Assembly: GCA_016191845.1 (NCBI GenBank)
Contig: JACPVF010000007.1
Coordinates: 682,001 to 746,000 of the forward strand
Reading direction: 5' to 3'
Origin: Chloroflexota bacterium
GTDB taxonomy: Bacteria; Chloroflexota; Anaerolineae; Anaerolineales; Villigracilaceae
Length of the DNA stretch: 64,000 nucleotides
The notes beneath the pieces were generated by a model. That model was not told where the DNA came from. It saw nothing but the letters and a program-made list of their open reading frames with translations, and ran no database searches. This document shows positions 15,694-24,636 of the stretch, one piece after another. A program made the translations under genes and the position numbers. Within the stretch, counting starts at the first letter, position 1. Every line of letters starts with the position of its first letter.

Positions 15694-17142
15694 TTATTCC
15701 TGTGAGGGAAGGACTACAAAGAATGACGAACCTTTTCCCTGCACCGATTCCACCCAGATGCGCCCGTGGTGGTTTTCCACGATGGATTTGACGATGGCCA
15801 GGCCCAGGCCTGAGCCTTGAGTTCCATCAGGGACGTTGGTTGCGCGGTAGAACTTGTCGAAGATGCGAGTCTGCTCACTTTGCGGGATGCCCGGGCCAGT
15901 ATCGGTCACCTCGAGGATGATCTGCTGATCGCGTGCAGCCACGTTGATCAGTACCTTGCCGTCGGGCGGGGTGTATTTGATGGCGTTGCCCACCAGGTTG
16001 TCGAGCAATTGGCGGATGCGGATGGGGTTGGCGCGTACGGTCGGGATGCCCGGGGCCACGTCGCACTTCAGGTCGATCTTCTTGGTGACGGCCTGACCCT
16101 CGAATGTGTCGATGGTGAACTTGAGGATGCCCTCGATGGACACCGCCTCACGGCGTGTGTCGAAGCCTGCCTCGATGCGCTCCAGGTCGAGCAGGTCGTT
16201 GACCAGGCTGGTGATGTGCTGGACGCTGGCCTGCATGCGGTGCAGGAATTCCTTTTGCTGTTCGTTGAGCGGACCGATGCGGTCGATCAATTCGGCGTAG
16301 CCCAACAGGGCTGTCAGTGGAGAGCGCAGATCGTGCGAGACCGTGTGGACGAAATCGCTCTTCATGCGGTCCAGGTCCTTGAGATAGGAAATGTCCTGCA
16401 TGGTGATGGCGGACCCGATGCCTGGGATGGGTGTGAACTGTGCGTTCATCACCTGGCCGTTGTCCAGGGTAACCTCGTGATATTTGACCGGCCCTTCCGC
16501 CGAGCGGGTGAGCAGGGCGCGGACGTCGGGCTGGGTGATAACCTCCAGCAGCGGCCTGCCCTTCAGGTCCTGGTCACCCAGGCTGAAGGTCTCGCGGATA
16601 GAGGGATTCAGGATCACGATGTTATGGCGGCTATCCAGCACGATGACGCCGTCCTGGATGTTGGCAAAGATGGTCTCGTAGCGGTTGCGCTCGGACTCCG
16701 ACAACTGGGCGCGTTTCTCCAGCGAGGCAGTGGTCATCTTGACCTCGCGGCGCAGCCAGTCCCCAAGATGATGGGCGCGTTCCATGCTGCGATTGACTGC
16801 CGTCACGATGTCTTCGATACGCAGGGGGGGATAGAGATAGCCGCTCAACCCTATCCTCAACACTTCCTTGGCCAACCCGGTCGTATCGTGCTCGGCGAAG
16901 AGCAGGATGGGCAGGGTGGGGAAGCGGTCCAGCATGCTCTCGGCGAGCTTCAATCCGCTCTTGCCTGCGAAGGTCTCCCCGACCAGCACCAGCGCCGGGC
17001 TGGATTCCTGCAAGGCCTTCTGCATCGACTCGATATCCTGCACGATGGCCAGTTCGTATCCCGCCGCGCGCAAAGCGCGCCCGGTCAATTGCAGGATGGG
17101 TGAGTCGTCGAGGACCAGGAGGAGGAGGTCAGGTTTTGCCAT
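15694..17142 (-). CDS. Sensor histidine kinase with pseudo-receiver, PAS, HisKA and HATPase domains
   Basis: A 482-residue kinase. Residues 1-120 are a receiver-like domain in which the phospho-acceptor Asp is missing: the strand reads ALVLVGETFAG (Gly55-Glu56 at the site), while the acidic pair Asp12/Asp13 is kept. A coiled-coil linker and a PAS domain (about 155-255) follow. The HisKA box is VHTVSHDLRSPLTALLGYAE (His270), then HATPase_c with N (LVGNAIKYTP), G1 (VTDTGPGIP) and G2 (GSGLGLAIVKSIV) boxes. It is cytoplasmic, with no membrane segments. The gene lies 5 bases after the 17148 gene, so the two are co-transcribed and probably work together. Confidence 0.93.
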   Translation of the reverse strand: MAKPDLLLLVLDDSPILQLTGRALRAAGYELAIVQDIESMQKALQESSPALVLVGETFAGKSGLKLAESMLDRFPTLPILLFAEHDTTGLAKEVLRIGLSGYLYPPLRIEDIVTAVNRSMERAHHLGDWLRREVKMTTASLEKRAQLSESERNRYETIFANIQDGVIVLDSRHNIVILNPSIRETFSLGDQDLKGRPLLEVITQPDVRALLTRSAEGPVKYHEVTLDNGQVMNAQFTPIPGIGSAITMQDISYLKDLDRMKSDFVHTVSHDLRSPLTALLGYAELIDRIGPLNEQQKEFLHRMQASVQHITSLVNDLLDLERIEAGFDTRREAVSIEGILKFTIDTFEGQAVTKKIDLKCDVAPGIPTVRANPIRIRQLLDNLVGNAIKYTPPDGKVLINVAARDQQIILEVTDTGPGIPQSEQTRIFDKFYRATNVPDGTQGSGLGLAIVKSIVENHHGRIWVESVQGKGSSFFVVLPSQE

Positions 17143-17147
17143 TCAGA

Positions 17148-18314
17148 TCAGGATTCGGAATTCTTGGGTTGGGTGGTAGATTTCTCGGAGGTGCGGGCTA
17201 GGCGGTTGATGGCATCCTGGACGGAGAGCAGCGCCTGTTTTTGTTCATTGTTGAGCGACCCGGGCATTTCGGTCAGCACCAGGTTGAGCGGGTATCCCGC
17301 TGCCTGAAGTTCCTTCGCCACGGCTGCGCGCATGCCTTCCAGTGCTGTGTTCTGACGCTTCTCGCTTTCGCGGGCAGCCTCAGCCGATTGTTCCAGGGCG
17401 CGGAACAGGCGCGCATTGACCAGCGAGGTGGAGGCGAAATCGGCGACGGCTTCGAGCAGGGCCTGCTCTTCGCGGCCGATCTCGGTATCGAACCTGCGGA
17501 CCACGATCAGCAGGCCGATGACCTCGGCTTGTACTTTGATGGGAATGACCGCCGCTGACTTGCCCAGCGCGGCCACTTTGAATTTTTGCAGGGGTGGGCC
17601 GTGCATGACGAGTGTCTCGCCTGAAAGGCCCACCAGTGAACTGATGCCGTCGTCCAGCGGCTGGTTGCGTTTCTTGGCCCAGCCCTCGGGCAGGTTGCGG
17701 TCGGCAGTGAGCAGGAACTGGCGGGTCTTGTCGTCGCGCAACATCAACCAGCCGATCTCGGCCCCGGCCACCTGCAGCGCACCTTCCAGGATGCGGTCGA
17801 ACAACTGGCGTTGGCTGGTGATGTTGACCACCGCGCGGGCGATGCCCAGGATGGTGGTCAATTGATGGACCTTGCGCTGGAGTTCCTCGTTCATCCCCTT
17901 GACCTTCTGGTCCAGCTGCTGGCGCGTGCGGGATTCGCGGGTCTGGCGCAGGGCGCGCTCCACCACGGTCACCACCTCTGCGTCGCGGGCGGGCCAGAAG
18001 AGCACATCGTTGGCGCCCAGGCGGAAGGACTGAATCACATCCGCTTCCTGGCCCTTTTCGGCCACGAGGATCAGCGGCGCGGTGATGCCCTGGGCCGAAA
18101 AAGCCACCAGCAGGTCCTTGGCGCTCAGGCCGGGCAGGTTCAAGTTGGCAATGACCAGGTCCGGGCTGGAAAAAATCGCCTCCTGAATGGCGGAAGCGGC
18201 CTCCGTGGCAATCGACACTTGATACCCGAGAGGTTTGAGGGCCTGTCGGGCGATGAGGTCGCTGATGTCGGGGTCGTTTTCCACGACCAGGATGCGTTCG
18301 TTGGGAGACGCCAT
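17148..18314 (-). CDS. Pseudo-receiver plus GAF domain protein
   Basis: A 388-residue protein with an N-terminal receiver fold (1-125), an alpha-helical connector (about 130-165) and a GAF domain (about 165-310), ending in a helical tail. The receiver phospho-acceptor is Asn57 (DLVIANLNLPGLS, where DLVLLD is canonical). The conserved Lys before Pro is replaced (VLFWPARD). It cannot be phosphorylated in the usual way and is probably a constitutive or protein-binding module. It has no output HTH. It is transcribed with the downstream kinase, which also has a dead receiver. Confidence 0.9.
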   Translation of the reverse strand: MASPNERILVVENDPDISDLIARQALKPLGYQVSIATEAASAIQEAIFSSPDLVIANLNLPGLSAKDLLVAFSAQGITAPLILVAEKGQEADVIQSFRLGANDVLFWPARDAEVVTVVERALRQTRESRTRQQLDQKVKGMNEELQRKVHQLTTILGIARAVVNITSQRQLFDRILEGALQVAGAEIGWLMLRDDKTRQFLLTADRNLPEGWAKKRNQPLDDGISSLVGLSGETLVMHGPPLQKFKVAALGKSAAVIPIKVQAEVIGLLIVVRRFDTEIGREEQALLEAVADFASTSLVNARLFRALEQSAEAARESEKRQNTALEGMRAAVAKELQAAGYPLNLVLTEMPGSLNNEQKQALLSVQDAINRLARTSEKSTTQPKNSES

Positions 18315-18354
18315 ATCTGCCTATGATAGCAAGGGTGGAACTGTAGGTACGGGC

Positions 18355-18363
18355 ATTGTAACA
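18355..18363 (-). promoter_or_regulatory. Extended -10 box candidate (TGTTACAAT) for the receiver/GAF-kinase pair
   Basis: TGTTACAAT on the minus strand, 40 nt before the ATG. A second candidate (TATCAT, 8 nt before the ATG) would give an almost leaderless mRNA. I cannot choose between them. Confidence 0.35.
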
Positions 18364-18418
18364 CTTTTAAAAGGGACTGCGTATATCGAAACGATTTCAA
18401 CACGGATGTGATTTCAGG

Positions 18419-18424
18419 TACAAT
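18419..18424 (+). promoter_or_regulatory. -10 box (TACAAT) placing the glucosidase start codon at +1
   Basis: TACAAT is followed by exactly 6 nt (CGCAGT) and then the ATG at 18431. There is no Shine-Dalgarno sequence; a weak TTTCAA lies at about -35. Confidence 0.5.
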
Positions 18425-18430
18425 CGCAGT

Positions 18431-20011
18431 ATGGACAATTTCACCTGGTGGCGCGACGGCGTCATTTACCAAATCTATCCGCGTTCGTTCGCCGACGGCA
18501 ATCAAGATGGCATCGGGGATCTGCCCGGTATCACCGACCATCTGGATTACCTGGCCGACCTGGGCGTGAATGCCATCTGGCTCTCGCCCTTCTACCCGAC
18601 TCCTGACAAGGACTTCGGCTACGACATCAGCGACTACTGCAACGTGGACCCGCGCTTCGGCACCCTGGCCGACTTCGACCGCCTGGTTGAGGAGGCGCAC
18701 AAGCGCGACATCCATGTCATTGCCGACCTGGTGCTGAATCACACCTCCGACCAGCATTCCTGGTTCCTAGAGTCCAGGTCCTCGCGCGACAATCCGCGCG
18801 CCGATTGGTACATCTGGCAGGACAAGATTCCCAACAACTGGCAGGCCGTCTTTGGCGGCCCCGCCTGGACCTTTGTGCCTGAGCGCGGCCAGTATTACTA
18901 TCATATGTTCCTGCCCGAGCAGCCCGACGTCAACTGGCGCAACCCCGAAGTGCGCAAGGCCATCCTCGACGTGGTGCGCTTCTGGCTCGAGCGTGGCGTG
19001 GATGGTTTCCGCCTGGATGTGTTCAATGTCTATTTCAAGGACGACCAGTTCCGCAGCAATCCCTCGGCCTGGGGCATCCGTCCCTTCGACCGCCAGAAAC
19101 ACATCTACGATACCGACCGCCCCGAGCTGGTCCCGTTATTGAAGGAATTGCGCGCCCTGCTGGATTCCTACCCCGAGCGCTACGCTGTGGGCGAGACCTT
19201 CATCTCGACGCCTGAGAAGATCATCCAATATTCCGGCGAGGACCGCCTGCACGCGGCCTTTAATTTTGAATTCACCCACACCACCTTTAATCCCACGCGC
19301 CTGCTGGCCCGCATCCTTGACTGGGAGCGTGTGGACCGCGAGCATAACATCTGGCCGACTTATGTGCTCAGCAATCATGACGTACCGCGTCCCGCTTCAC
19401 GTCACGGCTTCGGCGAGGACGACGCGCGTGTCAAGGTGATGATGGCCCTGTTGCTGACCCAGCGCGGCACACCCTTCCTCTATTACGGCGAAGAGTTGGG
19501 CATGCGTGATATTTCCCTGAAGCGCGACGAGATCCTCGACCCGCCGGGCAAGTTGTACTGGCCGTTCTACAAGGGCCGCGACGGCTGCCGTTCGCCCATG
19601 CAGTGGAATGCCGAAGCCAATGCGGGCTTCTCGACGGTCAAGCCGTGGCTGCCCGTACATCCCAACTATGTCCAGCGCAACGTCGAGGCCCAACGCGCCG
19701 ACCCCAAGTCGGTGTTCAACCTCACGCGCGCCTTGCTGCATCTGCGCAAGGAATATACAGCCTTGCGGCGCGGCGCGTTCCTCCCTGTGGACAGCGCCTC
19801 ACAGGATCATCTATCCTACCTGCGCCGCAGTGAGGGCGAGACCCTGTTGGTGACGTTGAATTTCAAGAACCGTCCCACGCGCGTGAACCTGCCGTCAGAC
19901 CTGCACGGCGGGACCTGGCTGGTGTTGTTCTCCACCCATCGCGCCGAGCCTGACTTGTTGAACGGACCGGTCTTGCAGCCGTACGAGGTTTGCGTGATGC
20001 GGCGGTTGTAA
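18431..20011 (+). CDS. GH13 alpha-glucosidase / oligo-1,6-glucosidase
   Basis: A 526-residue (beta/alpha)8 glycoside hydrolase. The start WWRDGVIYQIYPRSFADGNQ is typical of the alpha-glucosidase/oligo-1,6-glucosidase group. Catalytic residues are visible: nucleophile Asp196 in DGFRLDVFN, acid/base Glu255 in AVGETF, and transition-state stabiliser Asp317 in SNHDVPR. ADLVLNHTSDQHSWF is conserved region I. There is no signal peptide, so it acts on imported maltodextrin or isomalto-oligosaccharides. No sugar transporter or regulator is adjacent. A terminator follows. Confidence 0.94.
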   Translation: MDNFTWWRDGVIYQIYPRSFADGNQDGIGDLPGITDHLDYLADLGVNAIWLSPFYPTPDKDFGYDISDYCNVDPRFGTLADFDRLVEEAHKRDIHVIADLVLNHTSDQHSWFLESRSSRDNPRADWYIWQDKIPNNWQAVFGGPAWTFVPERGQYYYHMFLPEQPDVNWRNPEVRKAILDVVRFWLERGVDGFRLDVFNVYFKDDQFRSNPSAWGIRPFDRQKHIYDTDRPELVPLLKELRALLDSYPERYAVGETFISTPEKIIQYSGEDRLHAAFNFEFTHTTFNPTRLLARILDWERVDREHNIWPTYVLSNHDVPRPASRHGFGEDDARVKVMMALLLTQRGTPFLYYGEELGMRDISLKRDEILDPPGKLYWPFYKGRDGCRSPMQWNAEANAGFSTVKPWLPVHPNYVQRNVEAQRADPKSVFNLTRALLHLRKEYTALRRGAFLPVDSASQDHLSYLRRSEGETLLVTLNFKNRPTRVNLPSDLHGGTWLVLFSTHRAEPDLLNGPVLQPYEVCVMRRL

Positions 20012-20034
20012 AGTTTTCTGTTCGGACTGCGAAA

Positions 20035-20086
20035 CGGCGAAGAGCGTCAAGGTTTTCTTGGTACTCTTCGCCGCTTGCTTTTTGCT
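20035..20086 (+). terminator. Intrinsic terminator of the glucosidase gene
   Basis: CGGCGAAGAG pairs with CTCTTCGCCG (10 bp, 19-nt loop), followed by CTTGCTTTTTG. Confidence 0.65.
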
Positions 20087-20113
20087 TGGGGGAAAGTATA
20101 CTTTTGATATCTG

Positions 20114-22324
20114 ATGGAACCTCAGCCGTACATCCCTGGCACGCAGCCTGCCAACCCGGGCCTGTTATCCCGTTTCCTGCCGATATTAGAGGAGGGAACG
20201 GTCTCTGCCTGGCTGACGAATCGCGTCCCGCCTGGGGGCTGGTTGTTGGACCCGTTCGGGTTCTCGCCGAGGTTGGTGCTCGAGGCGGCGCGCGCGGGTT
20301 ATCGCGTGTTGGTGGCGGCCAACAATCCCATCACGCGCTTTCTGGTGGAGATGGCCGCCTCTGCGCCGACGGAGGCCGAACTCAAAGCCGCATTGGCAGA
20401 CCTGGCCGCCGCACGCAAAGGGGACGAACGCCTCGAGACTCATCTGCAATCCCTGTATCTGACGACCTGCGAAAAATGCGGCAAGACCATCCAGGCCGAG
20501 GCCTTCTTGTGGCGCAAAGGCGAGGACGCGCCGTACGCGCGTGTCTACACCTGTCCGCATTGCGAGGACAAGGGCGAGCGCCTCGTCACGCCCGCCGACG
20601 TGGAACGCGTCCACGAGGTGACGCGCTCAGCGGGCCTGCACCGCGCACGTGTGCTGGAGCGCGTGGCCCCCGTCGGCGACCCCGACCGCGAGTACGCCGA
20701 GGAGGCCTTGCAGGCCTACCTGCCGCGCGCTCTGTACGCGCTGGCCACGCTCATCAACAGCCTGGACCGTTTACCTGCCCCGCCCGAGCGGATGCGCCTG
20801 ATCCTTGCATTGGTGCTGGCTGCCTGCGATGCAGGTAACTCGCTCTGGTCAGACGAGCGTCCGCGCCCGAAACAGTTGACGGTCTCGAGTCAGTTCCGCG
20901 AGCACAACCTGTGGTCCGCGCTGGAGTTGGCGATCGGCCAATGGGCGGAAACAGGCTCGAGGGTCCCGTGGGAAGCCTGGCCGCGGAAGTTGCCCGAGAG
21001 CGGCGGCATTTGTCTGTTCGAGGGACGGCTCAAGGACCTGTCCGAGCAGGTCCGCAAGGAGATCCCCATCGAGGCGGTCGTGGCGGCCGTCCCTCGCCCG
21101 AACCAGGCCTTCTGGACCCTGTCCGCGTTGTGGGCTGGCTGGCTGTGGGGGCGTGAGGCTGCCGAGCCGTTCAAGGTCGGGTTGCGCCGCCGCCGTTACG
21201 ATTGGGCCTGGAACGCCACCGCGTTGAGCGCCGCCTTCCGCCACCTGGCTGACCTGCTACCCGCGGGCAAGCCCATGCTGGCATTGATGTCCGAACCCGA
21301 GCCATTCTTTGTGACTTCGGCCCTGACCGCCGCCGAGACTTCGGGCTTCGACCTGAGCGGCATTGCCCTGCGTACAGAACACGACCCGTTGCAGACGACC
21401 TGGATCCACAGTGACTCTGTCCGCCCGTCCTTTACCCGTGACCTTGAGCCTGTCCGCCGCGCGATGGACCTATATCTCAGCGAACGCGGTGGACCCGCAC
21501 CTTACCTGCACCTGCATACCGCTGCCCTGGCTGCGTTGACCGGGATGCACGCGCTCAAAGGCGCCGACGAAGACCTCGACGATGTACTGCGGCATACCAA
21601 CCTGCTGGTCGAATCCGCGCTGACCGGGGATGCGCGCTTTTCCCACTTCAGCGCGGGCGAGAGCGTGGACACGGGTCTGTGGGGCCTGCGCGAGGCAGAC
21701 GGCGCGGTTGAGTCGCTGACCGACCGCGTGGAAATGGCGACCGTCAACTTCCTGGTGAAGAATTCGCCCTGTCTGTACTTGGAGATCGAGAACGAGTTGT
21801 ACGCGCAGTTCCGCGGCTTGAACACGCCGTCGAAGGCCATGCTGTATAACGTGTTATATTCCTACGCCGACCGTGACCGCGGCCTGTGGACCCTGCGCAG
21901 CGAGGACCATCCCGCCGCGCGGCGCGAAGAGTTGAAGCAACTGGCGGGGCTGATCGAGATCGTGGGCGCCCGCCTCGGCTGTGGAACCCGCAGAGACGAT
22001 TCGGCGTTCTTATGGGAGCGTTCGGGTGTCGTGGAATATGCCCTATACTTGAGTGCCTCGGCGCTGGTCAGCCGCGTGCTGGCGGTCAATACGCATCCCG
22101 CCGAGAAATGCGTGCTGGTGTTGCCCGGCGGACGCGCCGCCCTGGTGGCTTATAAACTCAAACGCAATCCCGCCCTGGCGGAACACATGCGCGGCTGGCG
22201 GATGCTAAAATTCAGGTTGTTGCGTGCCCTGGCCGAGATCCCCGTGCTGACGCCCCAGACCTTCGAGGAACAACTGGCTGGCGACCCGGTCAAGCAGGCG
22301 GAAGGCCAGTTGATGATGTTCTAG
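20114..22324 (+). CDS. Zn-ribbon DNA-methylase-like protein with degenerate catalytic motif
   Basis: A 736-residue protein that looks like a relative of COG1743 (adenine-specific DNA methylases with a Zn ribbon). LLDPFGFSPRLVLEAARAGY (residues 44-63) corresponds to the SAM-binding motif DPFAGGG...EA, with the glycines lost. A four-cysteine ribbon follows (Cys119, Cys122, Cys147, Cys150). The region that should carry the catalytic DPPY reads AVPRPNQAFWTLSALWAGWL (from residue 325), so the catalytic motif is gone. It is therefore probably a pseudoenzyme, perhaps DNA-binding. No restriction gene is nearby. A TATACT box lies 11 nt before the ATG. The family assignment is by pattern and needs a profile search. 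Confidence 0.62.
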   Translation: MEPQPYIPGTQPANPGLLSRFLPILEEGTVSAWLTNRVPPGGWLLDPFGFSPRLVLEAARAGYRVLVAANNPITRFLVEMAASAPTEAELKAALADLAAARKGDERLETHLQSLYLTTCEKCGKTIQAEAFLWRKGEDAPYARVYTCPHCEDKGERLVTPADVERVHEVTRSAGLHRARVLERVAPVGDPDREYAEEALQAYLPRALYALATLINSLDRLPAPPERMRLILALVLAACDAGNSLWSDERPRPKQLTVSSQFREHNLWSALELAIGQWAETGSRVPWEAWPRKLPESGGICLFEGRLKDLSEQVRKEIPIEAVVAAVPRPNQAFWTLSALWAGWLWGREAAEPFKVGLRRRRYDWAWNATALSAAFRHLADLLPAGKPMLALMSEPEPFFVTSALTAAETSGFDLSGIALRTEHDPLQTTWIHSDSVRPSFTRDLEPVRRAMDLYLSERGGPAPYLHLHTAALAALTGMHALKGADEDLDDVLRHTNLLVESALTGDARFSHFSAGESVDTGLWGLREADGAVESLTDRVEMATVNFLVKNSPCLYLEIENELYAQFRGLNTPSKAMLYNVLYSYADRDRGLWTLRSEDHPAARREELKQLAGLIEIVGARLGCGTRRDDSAFLWERSGVVEYALYLSASALVSRVLAVNTHPAEKCVLVLPGGRAALVAYKLKRNPALAEHMRGWRMLKFRLLRALAEIPVLTPQTFEEQLAGDPVKQAEGQLMMF

Positions 22325-22327
22325 CGG

Positions 22328-22451
22328 ATGTCGTTGCGAGCCGCAGTTGGTCGAGATGCAAAGTACGTATCGAGACCAGGCGGCGAAGCAACCTCCCTTA
22401 ATCCATGATTTCTGTTGCTTGAAGATTGCTTCGCTTCGCTCGCAATGACAT
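22328..22451. repeat. REP-like palindromic element (GTCGTTGCGAG ... CTCGCAATGACAT)
   Basis: A 124-base element framed by ATGTCGTTGCGAG and CTCGCAATGACAT, with internal GGCGAAGCAACCTCC and GAAGATTGCTTCGCTTCG arms that pair as a nested inverted repeat. The first 13 bases are identical to the repeat at 30427. It fills the gap between 20114 and 22462 and may also supply the terminator of the former. Confidence 0.8.
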
Positions 22452-22461
22452 AGAATTTCAA

Positions 22462-23514
22462 ATGAAAAAACTTCTTCCCCTCTTTCTGACCCTCATGATC
22501 GTCCTGACCTCGTGCATCAAGGTGTCTTCCAATCAGCCCGCCGAAGAGACGCCTTATTTCGTCACATCCACGCTGCCGCCGACGCGCTCACTGGTCTCGC
22601 TGCCCTCGTCGACCGCCACGGACCTGCCCACCACTTCCACGCCGACGCTGGCCGTCACAGCCCCGCCCAACTGCAAGGTGGTGGCCGTGCTGCTCGAAGA
22701 CGTCACCATCCCGGACGGAACCAAGGTCGAGGCGGGGGCATCCTTCGTCAAAACCTGGAAGTTCAAGAATACGGGCACCTGTCCGTGGACGGGGTATGCG
22801 CTGGCTTTCGCCAGCGGCGACCGCATGGGCGCCCCCGATTCCGCACCGGTGCCGCAGACCCTGGCGGGCAAGGAAGTGAACGTCTCGGTGAACCTGATTG
22901 CGCCGAGTCAGGACGGCGATTACACGGGTAATTTTGAGTTGCACGATGAAAAAGGCAAGGTCGTGCTGATCGGCCTGGAGAAGACCTTCTGGGTCAAGAT
23001 CAAGGTAGGAGCGGGCGGCATCGGCTCGACACCCGTCAGCGGGTCCACGCCTGTCACGGGCGGCTCCACTCCCGTCAGCGCAACGAGCACCAGCACCACC
23101 AGTTCGGGTAGTTGTCAGTATAGCGAGAACGCGGCTTACATCAACGAACTGCTGTCGCTCATCAACGCCGAGCGGACCAAGGCGGGTGTTCCTGCACTGT
23201 CGTTGAATCCGCAACTTAGCGTTGCGGCCCAGGGGCACAGCGTGGACATGGCCTGCAATAATTTCCTCAGCCATAGCGGCTCGAACGGCTCGACCATCGG
23301 CCAACGCATCACCGCAGCTGGGTATTCTCCGTCTTATTACGTCGAGATCATCGCCATCGGCACACCACAGGATGCCCTCGCACAATGGAATGACGACGCC
23401 CTGCACCGCAATGCCATGCTCGATCCGAAGGCCACCGAGATCGGCATCGGTTACGCCTACTCGGCAAACAGTGATTATGGCGGTTACATCACTGTGGACC
23501 TGGCCAGTCCGTGA
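22462..23514 (+). CDS. FW-domain and CAP-domain lipoprotein
   Basis: A 350-residue lipoprotein. The signal peptide ends at a lipobox (TLMIVLTSC). A Thr/Pro/Ser linker is followed by an NBR1-type Ig domain (SFVKTWKFKNTGTCPW), a second low-complexity linker (STPVSGSTPVTGGSTPV), and a C-terminal CAP/SCP-PR1 domain (INAERTKAGVPALSLNPQL, then HSVDMACNNFLSHSG). The CAP Glu-Asn site is changed to VEIIAIG. It is exported and membrane-anchored; CAP proteins bind lipids, glycans or proteins. It is a tandem paralogue of the next gene. The start ATG at 22462 has no clear ribosome binding site. Confidence 0.88.
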   Translation: MKKLLPLFLTLMIVLTSCIKVSSNQPAEETPYFVTSTLPPTRSLVSLPSSTATDLPTTSTPTLAVTAPPNCKVVAVLLEDVTIPDGTKVEAGASFVKTWKFKNTGTCPWTGYALAFASGDRMGAPDSAPVPQTLAGKEVNVSVNLIAPSQDGDYTGNFELHDEKGKVVLIGLEKTFWVKIKVGAGGIGSTPVSGSTPVTGGSTPVSATSTSTTSSGSCQYSENAAYINELLSLINAERTKAGVPALSLNPQLSVAAQGHSVDMACNNFLSHSGSNGSTIGQRITAAGYSPSYYVEIIAIGTPQDALAQWNDDALHRNAMLDPKATEIGIGYAYSANSDYGGYITVDLASP

Positions 23515-23570
23515 TTGAATCGCACTCGTTTCTGCTGTATACTGGTTCTGCTTAACAGTAAGGAGCAGAG

Positions 23571-24596
23571 ATGAGAAAAATTTTATCCTTGTTCGTTTTA
23601 TTTGTCTGGATGCTCTCCGCGTGTGGCGGAACCTCGACCTCCACCACCCAAGTCCCCGCGCCGAAGACCTCCGCGCCCGCCACGCAAGCTGTTTCCACCA
23701 AGCCGCCATCCGCCCCGACGAATACTTCCGCGCCGTCCAGTGCAGGGACCTGCACCGACGGCGCGGCTTTCGTTGCCGACGTTACTGTGCCCGATAACAC
23801 GCCGGTCGACAAGGGAGAGGCTTTCACCAAGACCTGGCGTGTTCGCAACACGGGCACCTGCACGTGGACCTCGGCTTACACGTTGGTCTTCGCGAGCGGC
23901 GAGCAGATGGGTGCTCCTGACTCGAGTCCGCTCAGCGGGCAGACCAAGCCCGGGGATGCGCTTGACATTTCGGTGGAGATGACCGCCCCGAGCGCCGTCG
24001 CCTCATACCGCGCCGACTTCGAGATCCACGATCCATCAGGCAAAGCCATTCCCATCGACCAGGCCTCCACCCTGTGGGTCATCGTCAGCGTGGGCGGATC
24101 CACCGCCAGTTCAGGCGGCGGCGCGACGTCCACGCCGGGCAGCGGGGGAGGGTCAGGGTCGGGATATGCCTCCACTACCTGTGCCTATACTGTCAGCCAG
24201 GCCAATGTCGATGCAGTGGTGGCGGCCATCAACACCTATCGCAGTCAGAACGGGTTGCCCGCCTACACGGTCAACGCACAACTGGCGGAGGCCGCTCAGG
24301 CCCACAGCGCGGACATGGCCTGTCACAACCTGTTCACGCACAAGGGCTCGGACGGGTCCACACCCGCCTCGCGTGTAGCGGTTTCGGGGTATGCCGCCTC
24401 ATCCGTCTCGGAAAATGTCTATGGCAGTTATCCACCCCTCACGGGGCAGGGAGTTGTCTCGTGGTGGGCCACCGATCAGACGGACCCGAATCACAACGCC
24501 AACCTGATTTCCACCGAGTTTACGGAGATCGGAGTGGGGTATGCGTTCTTCAATAATTACGGATATTACGTAGTGGTGTTTGCCACGCCAAATTGA
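23571..24596 (+). CDS. FW-domain and CAP-domain lipoprotein (paralogue)
   Basis: A 341-residue lipoprotein with lipobox WMLSAC, a Thr/Ala/Pro linker, an NBR1-type Ig domain (AFTKTWRVRNTGTCTW), a Gly/Ser linker and a CAP domain (INTYRSQNGLPAYTVNAQL, then HSADMACHNLFTHKG). The CAP site SENVYG keeps the Glu-Asn pair lost in the upstream copy. The domain order is identical to the 22462 gene, so the two arose by tandem duplication. The ribosome binding site AAGGAG precedes the ATG. A terminator follows. Confidence 0.9.
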   Translation: MRKILSLFVLFVWMLSACGGTSTSTTQVPAPKTSAPATQAVSTKPPSAPTNTSAPSSAGTCTDGAAFVADVTVPDNTPVDKGEAFTKTWRVRNTGTCTWTSAYTLVFASGEQMGAPDSSPLSGQTKPGDALDISVEMTAPSAVASYRADFEIHDPSGKAIPIDQASTLWVIVSVGGSTASSGGGATSTPGSGGGSGSGYASTTCAYTVSQANVDAVVAAINTYRSQNGLPAYTVNAQLAEAAQAHSADMACHNLFTHKGSDGSTPASRVAVSGYAASSVSENVYGSYPPLTGQGVVSWWATDQTDPNHNANLISTEFTEIGVGYAFFNNYGYYVVVFATPN

Positions 24597-24603
24597 GTAA
24601 ACA

Positions 24604-24634
24604 AAAGGGCGGGACCTGAGTCCCGCCCTTTTTG
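24604..24634. terminator. Bidirectional terminator between the convergent CAP and thioredoxin genes
   Basis: AAAGGGCGGGAC-CTGA-GTCCCGCCCTTT is a 12-bp stem with a 4-nt loop and a T-run. Confidence 0.9.
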
Positions 24635-24636
24635 AT

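Noticed and set aside
15817-17103. 428-residue ORF antisense to the histidine kinase
   Set aside because: Shadow of the kinase reading frame; low-complexity His/Asp/Gly content typical of reverse-complement GC-rich genes.
22588-23709. 373-residue minus ORF across the first CAP lipoprotein
   Set aside because: Overlaps a gene with lipobox, FW and CAP domains; no independent support.
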